Below are positions 47,155 through 60,124 of a stretch of DNA of 64,000 nucleotides, one piece after another (the first letter of the stretch is position 1; each line of letters opens with the position of its first letter). The notes below the pieces were generated by a model. It ran no database searches and had not been told where the DNA came from. It saw nothing but the letters and a program-made list of their open reading frames with translations. The translations under genes were made by a program, and so were the position numbers. This DNA comes from Tomocerus qinae (taxonomy: Eukaryota; Arthropoda; Collembola; Entomobryomorpha; Tomoceridae). Where the stretch lies: NCBI GenBank assembly GCA_020055645.1, contig CM034546.1:66216001-66280000 (forward strand), given 5' to 3'.

Positions 47155-48341
47155 TCAGCTCCGACCTAAGTAATTATTGTTGTCATAATCCATTTTGATA
47201 AGATTTAATAATTCGTTTTTATTTTTTTGTTTTTGATTTGGTTTATCCCACTTCACTCTTCGGCCCCAAATTTTTTGAACCATCGACGACCCGTTCGTTA
47301 TTTGAAAATCCTTTGAAAATGTATTATCATTATCGACGAATGTCTCCTCTTTAGAAGAGGAAAATTTGAAGTCATTTGCTGATGTCAAATCTCGTAAACA
47401 TTGACCTGCATTATCGAAAGTTATGCTGTATCTTCTAGATGTTTCCGGGTAGACACTGTACCCAGTAATCCAAGATGTAACCACGATAGTCTTATTTGCT
47501 AGCAGAAACTTAAAAGCAAGACAGTAGTGCCTCGGCTTTTTGTGCAATTGAAGTCGGAGTTGGAACTTATGCTCTAAATCGATTTTATTCTCCTCTCCCA
47601 GAACCACACTAAATTTTGCTAGGTATGAAAAAATGTATATCTCTTTTTTGTATCTACATCTAACCCTTTTCTGTTGTTAAATGGAATCAAAATCAGTTCA
47701 CGTTCTTCTGAATCTACAAATTCCATCATTTTATTGTAATTTTGAAAATCTTCGACTACTTCTGCCGTTAGTTTCCGCTTCAGATTAGTTCCACATGATA
47801 TCGTTCCATGGCAGTCATTTCCATTGAGTATAGTTAAATTTTTGTTACAATGAAAAACATTAGAAATATTTTCTAAAATGTCTTTAGTAAAAGTTTTTCT
47901 TGATTCAAAGGTTTTTGTTTGTATTGTGGATTCATTGTTAATAGAGTAGCAATAATAATATTTTTCTCCAATTTGAGACACTGGTATATTATTCCTGCCT
48001 TTGACCTTGTAAGCTTCAACACTAGATAAACTGTACTCGTCTTGTTTATCGATTAAATCCTTTCGCTCATTTTCCTTTCTCATGCTCAAATACCTATAAT
48101 TTTGGGAAGGCGAGGCAAAATAAACTGAGAAATGACATGGACATTCAATTCTGTACTCAATATAACGCCCTAATGGTTTTAAATTCTTTATGTCTTCCCA
48201 AAAATTTGTCTTTTGCAAAAATTGGCGAAAAACTTTTCTGTCCTTTTTCATAGACTGCGACGGTTTGTGATAATGCTCAAAACCTTTATAATCCAAGCCA
48301 GCAAATGTTTCTGTACCTTCCACACAATTAGAATTACGCAT
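47155..48341 (-). CDS. Orphan protein, probably one gene split by a homopolymer indel
   Basis: The ATG at 48341 opens 240 codons (MRNSNCVEGTETFAGLDYKG...) ending at 47619. In another frame, similar sequence continues from about 47630 to 47155 (SYLAKFSVVLGEENKIDLEH... to the end NNNYLGRS). The junction is a T6 run on the coding strand (47628-47633), so a one-base indel is likely; joined length about 395 aa. Visible traits: no signal peptide, no membrane segment, a conserved-looking LGRYIEYRIECPCHFSVYFA block at about 57-76, a Cys pair, and a basic C-terminus. I recognise no family. A decayed paralogue at about 56640-57050 keeps the FWE..KNLKPLGRY..RIECP block, so this region was under constraint or was recently duplicated. 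It is divergently placed relative to the zinc-finger gene. Confidence 0.5.
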
Positions 48342-48453
48342 TTTTAATCTGTTCCTATCTAATCTGAATTACAATCACAGTGCCAAAATTTATGTAAGTG
48401 AACACACTAGGAACAAATTTAGAAAATTTTAACAAGCACAAAACTTTCAATGC

Positions 48454-49448
48454 AATTGCACTAGGGAATCCAAAACCGGACCCAAATTTCAAAACCGGTT
48501 TTCGGGTTTTTCGGTTTTTGAACTTTTAAAACCGGGTTTTCACCGGTTTTAAAAACCGAAAATTCGTTTTTAAAAATTCAATGCTAATATTACCAAATTA
48601 ATGTGTTTGCAGATAGAGACAGACAGAACACAATTTCATCAAGTGGAATTTTAACTTTTTAAAATTTATTTGAATTTTTAAATGAGATATAAATCTCAAA
48701 AGTAGTTTTCGGTATTATCGTTTAAAGGGTGCTGATATGATGGTGCTAAATGTATTGCAATTGGAGGGGACCCTGCTCCTGCTACAGAACCAATTCAATC
48801 GAGTCATTCTCATGAGAAATAATCAAAATAATGTAAATTTATGTACTAAAATTATTGGCCACTCCAAAAACCCCAACTCATATTCAGTTTTCGATAATTC
48901 TCAAAGGTAATGCAATCATAGAATACAGCGTCATTGAAGCAAATAAATTTTTCTCATATTTTTATGCTTTCTAAATTTTTGAAAATCAGAGAAAATTGAT
49001 TTAAAATGATTCCATCTTAGTAACAAATTTTATTTTATTTCAAAAAATAAATCGAGAATAGAAAATTTTACTGACATTTTTGTATTGCGTTACTCTAAAG
49101 TACTGGTGATTGCCCTTCTATTACTTTACTGCTATTGTAAATACTAGTTTATTGTGTTTTACTTTACTAGAGTCTACATAATTGCACGCATCCAAAATTT
49201 AGAATTTTCATGTTATTATTAATAAACGTTTTACTATTTAATATAATTTATGTGACTTTATAATTGTATCTCAATTTTTCGAATTTTCAGGCTTTATTGC
49301 TATTTTAACTGCATATCAGATATAGTTAAATATCTTCTATCAACACCGGTTTTCAGAAAGTGGAAACCGGTTTCCGGTTTTGAAAGATCCGGTTTTTCAC
49401 CGGTTTTAAAACCGGTGTAAAACCGGCTTTGGATTCCCTAAATTGCAC
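48454..49448. mobile_element. 979-bp hAT-type element with AACCGG-rich ends and exact 8-bp target duplication
   Basis: Element 48462-49440. Ends TAGGGAATCCAAA...CCGG inverted; direct repeats AATTGCAC at 48454-48461 and 49441-49448. Both ends carry arrays of AAACCGGTTTT-like words. No transposase frame. The paralogous block at about 57215-57225 reads straight through 'CCAATTGCATACA', the empty site. Confidence 0.88.
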
Positions 49449-50563
49449 ACACAGAAAGCAGTAGTTTGAGACTGGAAAATAAATAAAAGCTTAGTCAGCT
49501 AAATAACGAAAGCCAAAACGTTTGTGTGCAATACAATAGGCAACTTGACGGATATACAGGTATAGTCTCTTTTTGTAGTCATACAGCCATACATACATAG
49601 TACATGTTAGTACACTCAACGTTCTACATATAACACAACGTTAGTACATAACATAACGTTTCCGTTTAGTTTTAGTTTGACCTCCACTTATTGCATGCTT
49701 TATATTATTATATAAATAGACTTATATACATACAACATTGTTAAGGAGTAAGAGTGGTAGAGAATAGTATATACCTATACATATTGTAATGTTGTGTGAA
49801 TATAATTCAATCCAATGATATTGCTCGATACGCAAACTAAACAACATAACATGAATTTACACAAAAGAAAAACCTATTTTTGTCAATATTCGTTCATGCC
49901 ATTATCTCCCGTAACACCAATATGAATACTAAACGTTTGCACATTATTCATTCCATACCATAATACATGTCTATGTCAACATAATTTGTGCTTTTATATA
50001 CACCTATTCAAAATGCTTTTGCCCACCCTTCGTTAAAATTGGACTGTGTCCCCGTAGAAAGTTTTCTGACTCAGATCCGCACGTTTTATTTAATTTCATG
50101 TACTTTAAATATATATTTCTAAATATAAAAATATGAAAAATATCATTTCAAAAAATGTCTCATGCAATAAATCAAAGATTTACGATATATCCTTATCATT
50201 CTAAAATTATGCTTACCGCTTATTTAATTTTAAAAACCAGCTATATAGTAGTTCTGATGTAAATTGTTCTTCCATCTTCATAAATTTATAAATATCTATT
50301 TACAAGCCTTTACACATGAAATAAGAAGAGTCAGTAAGGTAGAATCTATGATAGACTGTGATAAAATATATAAAATAGACAATCCTAGAAAATAATAATT
50401 CACATAAAACATTCAACTATACTTCTTGCTATTCAAAGGTCAGAGAGATTTCATCATTTACAGCTAACATCACGTGGTATAACAGAAAAATTGAGAGCAG
50501 ACAGCAGAGGTAGCCGCAAGTGTTGTTAAAGATAACAAACATTATGTCACACTAACACTACAA

Positions 50564-50755
50564 TGTGACAAACAATTCCGTCAAGAAGTCTACCATGCAA
50601 TGGGACAGGCCATTTCATCATGAAGTCTACAATGTGGCAAGCCGTCCCATTATGGCAAAGGCAAACTTTTTTGACGGAATGTCTTGTCCGCTTGTCCCAT
50701 TGCATGGTACCTCATGGTTATGGTAGACTTTTTCTTGACGGAATTGTTTGTCACA
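50564..50755. mobile_element. Fold-back element, 192 bp
   Basis: Ends TGTGACAAACAATTCCGTCA and the exact complement (50736-50755), then TCTACCATGCAATGGGAC against GTCCCATTGCATGGTA. Words such as CAAGCCGTCCCATTATGGC parallel the design of the 21139 element, but the sequence differs. The open frame across it is an artefact. Confidence 0.75.
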
Positions 50756-51350
50756 TATTGATATGTGACGTTCTCAGCAATATTAAACCTGAAGGTGAAA
50801 ACTATAGTATCGAGTAAAAGGGGATACAAACCAGCCCCTTCATTCTAACCTCTCAGTAAAATACCAATTTATAAACCTAACAGTTATGTAAACGTCCTAC
50901 AAATCATTTTACGAAGTAATTCCAACTATTTCCAATGATTTGGAGAGTTAGTGTTGGTGCGACGATTAGATAGAATAAATAATATTATTCCTTCGCCCCA
51001 AAAAGTGAAAGTAAGTACAGGAAGTTGAAAACACGAGCGCGAAAGAAAACAGCAATAATATAGAATTGTTACAATACAAAACGAGTTCAAGTTGCTGATC
51101 ACTGATTGAAATTGAAACCAACTGGCTATAATAATAAAGATAAAAAGAGCATTGTTGTTGTTGTGTTTTCTGAACTGATATCTAAATATCTATCAGATAT
51201 CAGATATGCGAATTTTAATACGGAAAACGACGTAAGTGAGTTATTTTTTAATTGTTATGTTATTATTTTTTGACATAGTTTTTTTGTTGTTCATTATGTT
51301 CATAATTATAATCTTACTCTAATTTCAGCGGCAATTATTAAAACACAGAA

Positions 51351-54300
51351 ATGGAACATTTGAAATCTGAAAAACACGTTTGTTTAATATGTCTGCAATT
51401 TTTAAATGAAGAACTGAATGATTTATCAGACATCAGTACGTTGGAATTACGTCAAAATGTTTTTAACAAAGCTTCCAAATATTTATCATCCGAAGTTTTT
51501 TACCCGTGCTTTCAGTGGAATTTTATCGAGGAAAGAAGCTCACCAATTTGTCTGAATTGCTTTTCTTCAGTCGAAAAAGTTTTCAAATTACATGAAATGG
51601 TGGAAAACCTCGAGCAGAAAATTCTGGAATTGGTAGATTCGTTTACTAGCGAAGTTGTTCAACACCACAACCGATTGAAAGATGTATGCAATAGTGGGGA
51701 TGACCCATACTTAGACAGTAACAACTTGGCAGGGGAAAAAATTACAGAGATTGTTTACGAACCAGATAATGATATTGATATCAAGGAGGATGGTGGATAC
51801 AACAGCGAATACGAATTGGGGACAAGGGTACGACCTTCAGGTGAAACTGCAGATGAAGATGATGAAAGTTTAGATGCAGAGAATTTCGATCCAATTGTTA
51901 ACGACGTTATTGCCAACCCTGAGAATTCAGCAGTGCATAATACCGTGATCTCTTCTAATGCTTCTAAACTAGGTTTTCCCATGATAATTAATTTATTTTT
52001 GTAAATGTATATATCTACAAGAAGAACGTAGTCATTTTGATTGTAGTCTGCGATCGAATAGATATTAACTATATATTGACATTAATGAACGATTTCGAAT
52101 GTTGCTATTATTTCAGATACTACAGACCTGGCCAATAGCAGCTGTGCTGCCATTCAATATCCTGGCTTGCATCTTAAACAACTAAGAGTTACCCTTACAA
52201 GTAAGATGCTTTTAATAAATTTCATTTTAACCTCGGCTGGTAAATAGTAGTTTAATGTCTGATGTAATTAATATATTGTAATGAAAGGATTGCAATTGGA
52301 TTTGGGAGCAAACATCCGAAAAAATTTGGAAAACGTTACTCGCCCGAAAAGAAAAGCTGCTTTAGCAGCCACAGCTTCTATGGAAAAAATTCACCACAGT
52401 GAGAGAAATATAAAGAAAAGAAAATTGAGCGCTAAAAATGACAAGTAATGTTTACGAAGAATTCGAATAAATATTAAAATAATAAATATTAAAATGCCAC
52501 AAAAATAATAATTTGCCCACAACGGCATATTATTTGTAAGATTTATTTATTTATAAAAATGTAGTTTTTATATTATCTGTACAAGTTTTGTTTTGTACCC
52601 AACTTTCAGTAAAACAATTGAAGAATTAGTAATTTAGTAAATTAGTAGTTTATATAACTTTATACTATAACTCATGATTAAGAAGCAGAATTTCTTACTA
52701 CTACTGTAGCTAGCTAGCTTTTTTGAAGTATGCATGTTTGAACTTTATCAAGCATTTAACCAATAAATATGTATACAATGTATTCATTGTACAATAATGT
52801 TTTGAACATGTATTTACAGTGACACAGATTGGGAAGAAGATGAAATCCATAGCGACACAGATTTAGATTCTGACTGCCCAGTTGATAACGAAATATTACC
52901 GAGAGACAAAACCAACTCAGATAACAACGCTACAAATTCAACTCAAAGATATAAAAGACCAACGATCTTCGAAATGGCTAAGCGTTTTAAATGTCAATCG
53001 GAATTTTGTAATATGTCTTTCAACTTCACAAAGCAATTAAATTCGCACAGTTCGGAATCTGGACATGACAATCCCAAATTGTACAAATGCGACCGAAAAA
53101 ACTGCTCAAAAGACTTTTTCAACAAAACAAGTATGAAAAACCATGTAAAATTCCACCACAAGAAAAATCAATTTAATTGCAAGCCTTGTCGCACAATATT
53201 TACCCAAAAACGAGCTTTGCAAATTCATCAATACAATTCTCATATGGAAAAAATGTTTAAATGTGATAACTGTGAACAATCGTTTGCCAGAAAAGTTAAT
53301 TTAACTAACCACAAAAAGTTACATGCTGGAAAGCACTTTGAATGCAAATTGTGTCCGGCCATATATTTATGGAACATTTCATTAAAGATGCATACTCAGA
53401 TTGCACACAATGGAGAAAAGCACAAGTGCAATTTATGTGGTAGAATGTGCAATAGTAAACTACATCTCACTCATCATCGCCTAACTCATTTCAAACGTAA
53501 ACTTAAAAAGATGTTCCCCTGTGCTGCTTGTAAGAAGATTCATTTTGTAGAAAACATCTGGGATAGCTGCATCATCAAGCATTTTCGGAAAGATAAACAA
53601 GCAGGATTTATTTGTGCAATTTGTACTTCAGTATTTAAAAGAAGTATGTATCTGGACCATCACGTTAAAATATCAGGTCATTTGAATAAGAGATTATATC
53701 TGTGTGGCATTTGTAAAAAACGATATTATAAAGGTGAGGATTTAAGAAAGCACAAAAAATACTGCAGTAATAGAACTTTTAAGATAATTGAAACAAAGTT
53801 ATTTAAGTGCAAAATTTGCTCGAAAGGATTTGGAGATAAGTACAACTTTCACGACCATATTGAATGGCACAAAAATCCTGACAAATTCAAATGTATGGAT
53901 TGTGGAAAGCGATACTGTTCACAATATCAACTCCGACAACACCGAAAGATCCACGGTGACGTAAAATATTACACCTGCAAAGTATGCAAGCAAAAGTTTC
54001 AACGTAACGAATTCAAGATTCATTCTAAGACTTGTCGACCAATTAAAATATATTCTGGACTAACATCTTTGAAGTGTATATTCTGTGACAAGGTTTTAGA
54101 AAGCGAAGAGGAACTAAAGATACATTTAAGATCACACAAAGGAAAGATGCCTTGTAAATTTTGTGGAAAAATATTGAAAAAGAAGCCATTACGTATACAT
54201 TTAAAACTCCATTCAACCGAATACGAATACAAGTGTGACAAATGTGAAAGGGCATTCAACACGAAGGATAAATTAGAAAGACACAGAATATCGGCTCATA

Positions 54301-55040
54301 CCGTCGAAAGACCTTTTGCTTGTACGGATTGTGATGCCAAGTTTAAGTCGAAAGGAGTTTTGAAAATTCACGTTTTAAAACACTCCACTGAAAGCGTATG
54401 TGACATTTGCGGTAAGAAATTTTCAGGTCCTTATAACCTGAATAGGCACAAAAAACTAACTCATGATAAAGATTTATTTAAATGCACGTACGAAACTTGT
54501 GGTAGAAAATTTTATGAACGTGCATTACTCACCGAGCATATCAAAGTAGTACACACAAAGGAAATACATTATTTATGTGAAGTGTGCCAGAAAACATTTG
54601 CCACTAAAAAAAATTTTAAGGATCACATGCGAAACCATACAGGTGAAACACTGTTTCCTTGCACTCAGTGTGACAAATCTTTCGTTACGAAAACCCGCCT
54701 AAGCCGTCACATTATGATAAATCATTCCGAGAAAAAACTAAAATGCAATATCTGCAAAAAAACTTTTTCTTTGAATGAAAAATTACAGCAACATATACAT
54801 TGTGTTCATGGGGAAAAGAAATTCCAATGCGAATTTTGTTCATATTTATGTGCAAGTAGGGCACAGTTGACTAGGCACATAAAAATAAATCACACTCATG
54901 CTAACGACCGACCCTTCGTATGTGAAATATGTGGGAAAAGTTACAAAGAGAAACATCACCTGACTCAACACTTAAGATCACACGATAAAGTAAAGAAAAC
55001 CGAAAGAGAGTTAGCAGATACAGAATCGGAAAGTGACTAA
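51351..55040 (+). CDS. ZAD-like domain plus 23 C2H2 zinc fingers (four exons, 1027 aa)
   Basis: Probable sequence-specific DNA-binding nuclear protein. Exons: 51351-51972, 52117-52200, 52288-52444, 52820-55040 (GT-AG; 3084 nt). The N-terminus has a four-cysteine module: CLICL at about 12-16 and a second CxxC (ICLNCF) about 60 residues later, then a short coiled-coil-like helix; this resembles the ZAD dimerisation domain of insect zinc-finger proteins. Acidic linkers follow (EDDESLDAENFD; DTDWEEDEIHSDTD). The last exon encodes 23 C2H2 fingers nearly back to back; several spacings are irregular and some lack the second His (for example the finger ending KKYC). Few TGEKP linkers are present, so it is not a KRAB-type array. 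A poly(A) signal AATAAA lies at about 55159. A broken copy of exon 1 is at 59554-59885. Targets unknown. Confidence 0.88.
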
Positions 55041-56600
55041 TTATTTAGTTTAAATCTACTTTGCCACTAACGAAACAGTCCTGTACACGTATTTTTATGA
55101 TCTAGTTAAAAAAATTAAATTTAAGGAGTCAACATTTTATATATGTACAATAATAACAAAATAAAACTAATGTCCACCCACAATGTAATTCCCTGTTTGA
55201 ATTAATAGGGACATTACATTACACTTGCATACTGCAAGAAAAATCGTTAATCTTATAGTAATGATACTGAAATCAGAAATGCTAAAATCAATCTGTCTCA
55301 CGTCTTTGTGAAATTAAAAAATGAAAGCTAATAAAATATGTTAACTAGGAGATGGAAAGTTAAAGAATCCTAAGCTTTGGTAACAAACATTGCACGTACA
55401 TTAAGTCTCTGTCTGTCATTCAGCATAGCTCCAGTATGGGAACTAGGAATTAGCCGCGATTTTTATTCTACCTTTCCAAAAAATCTCCTTTATATCGAGA
55501 TTTAGTGGGGTTGGGGTTCAGTAGGATTCAGTTCCCTTCTAAATACATGATTTATCTGTCGTTACTCACTTAGTTTGGCCCATTTAATTTTAGGTGCTTT
55601 AAACAAAAAACCTCATTTCAAAAGTGACCCATTGCTAGGTACATTTCCATTTTGTAACCATATATAAGATAATCTCAGATACTAAGGTTCAATGTAGCAA
55701 AAAAAAAAGGATTCGAAAATGCTTGAACCGATTACAGATTAAAAATGCTCAACAAATTCGAAAATGATCAAAAATAATGTATGTGCATGCAATTGCGTCA
55801 TATGCAGACAAAAATATGTTTCTTCTAATTTGGAATTAATTAAGTAAATATTAAATAAATGGTGAAAACACGATAATATCTAGCGTGTTTTCAAAATATT
55901 TAGGAGGTGCTTAAGCACCCCAGCACCCCCTTAAATACGTCCTTGGATACAATAATAGTTCCTGTTATAAACATAATTTTAACTATTTACATGAAATTTT
56001 ATAATTTAGATTTATAGAGTATGGAGGTAGTCGATTTTCCAACTTTTTCTAGATTTCTTTAAAACTAGAGAAATTTGCAAATACACTCGACTGACAAATA
56101 CTTTAAATGCACTTAAACTTCATGCGACCTTTCTTTTGATTTGAAAGGTAAACTTGGACAACTATATGTTAACAGTTTTGATAGACCATTTGCATGTACC
56201 TTTTATATTTTGATACTCGAAATAGTTTTATTTAAGTGAACATATTGTCAGGAGCCACCGAAATCCTATTTCCTGTATTGTGCGCGGAAAGAAATTTGCA
56301 AATTCTGACAATTTACATATACATTTAAAAAACATAAATACATTTTATGGGTCGATCCCCCTGTCGATCCATTTATGTCTAACAATTTATGTTTTACCCA
56401 AGTTTGTATATTATATTAGAGGCTCTTTTTTCTATACTGTTTTTTGCTTCTAATATATCTCAATTTCCCTATCCTTACATTTTATGTATGTTTGGATCAG
56501 GGCTCATTACATCCTCGAGCACAATGGTCTGTTGAATAAAATAAATAAATAAAAATAAATAAAGGAACTAGACACCAATTTACGTAAGAGTTTTTAAATA
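55041..56600. other. 3' flank of the zinc-finger gene
   Basis: No gene. About 55890-55950 has a GGTGCTTAAGCACCCC hairpin followed by an ACGTCCTTGGATAC stretch resembling the end of the ACGTATCCAG-type elements. A low-complexity AAATAAATAAA run lies near 56540. Confidence 0.5.
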
Positions 56601-56639
56601 CTTTTTTGGAAATGACATTTTAAAAGCCTGCTGGAACGT

Positions 56640-57050
56640 CGTTCACATTGAAAAGAAGTTTTTGTTTGCATTGTGAATTCGTTGTTAATAGAGTAGTACC
56701 AGCAATGATATTGTTCTCCAATTTGAGACACTGAAATTTTATTCCTGCCCTTGCCTTAACCCTGTAAGTTTTAGCACTAGATTTACTAGTACTCGTCTTC
56801 ATGCTTCACCGATTAATCTTTTCTCTCATTTTCCTTTCTCATGCTCAATACTTAAAATTGCGAGAAGGTGAGGCAAAATAAACTGAGAAATAGCTTGGAC
56901 ATTCAATTCTGTGCTCAAAATAACGGCCCAATGGTTTTAAATTCTTCACGCCTTCCCAAAAATTTGTCGTAAAAATTGCCGAAAAACTTTTCTGTCCTTT
57001 TTCATGGACTACTGCGACGGTTTGTGACAAATATGCTCTTAACCTTTATA
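56640..57050 (-). pseudogene. Decayed paralogue of the orphan gene
   Basis: It aligns to the 5' half of the 48341-47155 gene. The block FWEGVKNLKPLGRYFEHRIECPSYFSVYFA-like (57000-56870; shown here as FWEGVKNLKPLGRY plus RIECP) is well kept, but frameshifts and stops break the frame, and the 3' half is absent. It belongs to the 56.6-60.5 kb duplicate block. Confidence 0.8.
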
Positions 57051-59553
57051 ATCAAAACAACTATCACAATATACTAACAACTATCCACATAATTATAATT
57101 AGAATTCTTTGTATCTGTACCTATCTAATCTGAACAGTGCCAAAATTTATAGAAGTGAAAAGTGAACTCACTACGAACAAAGTTAGAAAATTTTAACAGG
57201 CACAAAACTTTCAATCCAATTGCATACAAAGAAACTAGTATAGTTTGACACTTGAGAGTCAGTATTATTAGCCTAAGCTATCAATAGCTTAGCCATTGAA
57301 ATAACGAAAGGTTTGTATTGTACTACAACAGACAACTTTGCTGTATATGTAGAGTAGATAGTCACTTTTTATAATGTATACTTAATTTACTTAGTCATAC
57401 GTGTATAGACACTGACACAAGACACAACGAACGCACACAATTCAACGTTCTACATAATACTATTATACATGAGATGATTGGAACACTGAACACTATGTTG
57501 CTGCTTAGTTTGACCTTGAGCTTGATGTCCCATATCATATGCCCAGATTCGTCTCATCCGCTCCTTAATATCATTTTGTATGATAAAAATTCAATGCGAT
57601 ATTGTCTGAAATGAAATATTGCATCAATTTATACAAAAGGAAGAAACATTTGTTAATATTTTGCCAACCCACTAGCATATTACCTCCTTTAACATAATAA
57701 TACAAAACTTTTACACGATTGATTCCATAACAAATGCTTATATCAATATGTATTGTCAATATTATATGCTTATATCATACTTATAATACCTATTCAAAGT
57801 TCTTCTTTACTTCTTTGCCTGCAGGCCCTTTGTTAAAATTGTGGTTGCTTAATTTTAAAAAAGACTGCTAATTTGATGGTTGATATTTCTGATATCATTT
57901 ATTCCTCCGTCTACGCATCAACATCTACTTTTATATATACTCATACACTTAAGTAACTTTTTAGTTTAAGAAGGTGAGTGGTATTGTTTGATCGTTTCTA
58001 TGGTCGACTTGCAGTGTTTAGTTAATATTTTTGACATAACATCAATGAAATTTTGTCGATTTCTAAAATAGTTTTACTTTTAGTCAATGTAAAATTCTGG
58101 TTCAAATGGGTCCAATTTTATTTCCTGCTACTGCTACAGTAATAACCCTGCACCCAGCATTGGTATTGCTTGGTTTTGGCTTGGTTTTAGAGATCTGAAA
58201 GTGCCCTTTTACGAACCTCACCATAATTTAAGTGCTCCTCAGGTTTTGTTATCAATAGCAATGTATCAAAATGAATAATATTAATTATTCCTTCACAAGG
58301 CCGCAGCGAGAGAAAAAAAGAATTTTTTGTCTAAAATCGCAAAAAATCGCTAAAATTTTCGCGTTTTTCTGGCTGCGGCCCTGTTCCCTCATCCCCAAAA
58401 AGTGAAAGTAGTACAGAGGTTGATACAGTGGGCGAGAGGGATTTGATTACTTAAAACACTAGCGTAAAAGAAAATACCAAAATTTCTAAATTTATTTGTT
58501 ATTAAGGCACAGAAATGAAACATTTAAAATCTGAAAAAGACGTTTGTTTAATATTTCTGCAATTTAGAAGTTTGAATTGTTACAATACAGTTAATCATCC
58601 CTCATCACACCCAAAAAATTTCAATCCAAGCAGACAACTTCAGACAAGTCAACCTTAAGAAAACCATTATTAGAATGAATAATATTATTTTTTCGTCCCA
58701 AAAAGTGAAAGTAGGTGCAGGAGTTGACACTAGTCAACACAGTTATTATTACAATAGCCGCTAAAAGTCACACCGCGGTGGATACAACATACTAAGATCC
58801 TGTTCCAACCCCTCCCCCTACTTGACTACATGTTGAAGTGGTAAAAATGGCATGGTTGGCAGGTAATAAATCTGCGGGTTTCGGCTGCCGGATTGCTCCC
58901 CTAACGTTAAAAATGGCAGTTTTTGACCACAGATATCTCGAGAACGGTAGCCCATATTGAACTTCGACAATAATGACTTTTGCTCAGAAAAAATAGGGCT
59001 ACAACATATTTTAATCCTATTCAGATCTGTCGGTGCATGAACTCCATAAGACTGGTACTTTAAAATAAAATTTTTATAAACGTTAAATTGACATTTCATT
59101 GTTAGAATGGGTTGATACCATCTAGAAATGAACATTCCAGATGTGTTGTAGTTTGTGGAAATCTTGTTTGCTCAGCTTTAACAATGATTTATTACAAACA
59201 TTGAATTATAAGTACGTCTAAACAAGTAGCAAAAACAATCCACTGGTAAAACCTCAAACTGTACAATCTAGACCCATATTGGGGGACTAGGTACAATGTA
59301 ATATTATTGCAAATTGAATTCAAGTCAGTATATTTTGTATATTTAACTAATCAAGGAATTCATAATAAATTACTGGTGCGTGATAATATATTTCATGGTG
59401 CATACAGAATCGAATGACGTTCGAAAGGAACGATGTTTTATGCATTCTTTATTTTAAGCCAAAAAAGCCATTTTTGTCCACTTTTGTCCATTTGACCATT
59501 TTCAGGTGGCTGGCTAAAATGTAAAAAAGCCGGCTAAAATAAAACACTGACAG
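57051..59553. other. Duplicate of the 48.4-51.3 kb spacer, with extra insertions
   Basis: No gene. Homologous to the spacer upstream of the zinc-finger gene but without the 48462 hAT-type element. The promoter-proximal block (CCCCAAAAAGTGAAAGTA) appears twice, at about 58393 and 58698, and the first copy leads to a stub of exon 1 (58514-58570). A small inverted-repeat insertion (GGCCGCAGC...GCTGCGGCC, about 58298-58383) splits the first copy. About 58750-59545 is unmatched and ends like an hAT-type MITE (TTTTGTCCA words, then CACTG). Confidence 0.55.
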
Positions 59554-59885
59554 AAATGGAAGATTTGAAATCTGAAAAAGACGTTTGTTTAATATGTCTG
59601 CAATTTTTAAATAAAGAACTGAATGATTTATCAGACATCAGTACGTTGGAGTTGGAATTGGAAGTACATCATAATATTATAATGATTTTAACAAAGCTTC
59701 CAAATGTTTATCATCCAAAGTTTTTTACCCGTGCTTTCAGTGGGATTTTATCGCGGAAAGAAGTTTACCAATTTGTCAGAATTGCTATTCTCCTGTCGAA
59801 AAAGTTTTCAGATTACATGGAATGGTGGATAACCTTGAGCAGAAAATTAAGGAATTGGTGGATTCGTTTACTATCGACGTTATCC
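59554..59885 (+). pseudogene. Broken copy of the zinc-finger gene's first exon
   Basis: It reads MEDLKSEKDVCLICLQFLNK like exon 1 at 51351, then has a gap and frameshift around 59650 and is cut by the MITE at 59886. A further bit of the exon (CATACTTAGACGGTAACAAC, about 60478) lies beyond the insertion. None of the later exons or fingers follow. Confidence 0.85.
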
Positions 59886-60124
59886 ACAGTGTACAAAATT
59901 TACCTTTTTTTGGCTTTTTTACCATCACTGTGGTAAAAATGCACTCAATTGTAAAAATGCATTTAATGGTAAAAATGGCAAATTTTGCGATTGTTTATAC
60001 AGCTTAGTACAGATACATTAGACTTCCTAAAATATAAGTTTTAAAACTTTATTTTCTATGAATTATTTCCAATTAGCCCCTTAATTAATCAAATTAATGT
60101 TATTTATTTGATTGTATGTATGGG
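59886..60124. mobile_element. Truncated second copy of the hAT-type MITE found at 37.7 kb
   Basis: It begins CAGTGTACAAAATTTACC and matches the complement of 38300 back to about 38045 (GGTAAAAATGCA, ACAGATACATTAGACTTCCTAAAA, shared in part). The distal half is missing. Confidence 0.75.

Larger units (their letters stand above)
48342..51350. other. Spacer between orphan gene and zinc-finger gene, with two elements
   Basis: No gene recognised. It contains the hAT-type element 48462-49440 and the fold-back 50564-50755. The left and right parts are homologous to 57050-58570. Just upstream of the zinc-finger start, 'CCCCAAAAAGTGAAAGTA' (about 50995) recurs at about 58393 and 58698, marking the duplicated 5' region. 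Confidence 0.55.

Noticed and set aside
50620-50817. 65-codon plus-strand frame
   Set aside because: Lies in the fold-back element 50564-50755.
58818-59135. 105-codon minus-strand frame
   Set aside because: No recognisable domain; lies in an unmatched insertion in the duplicate block.
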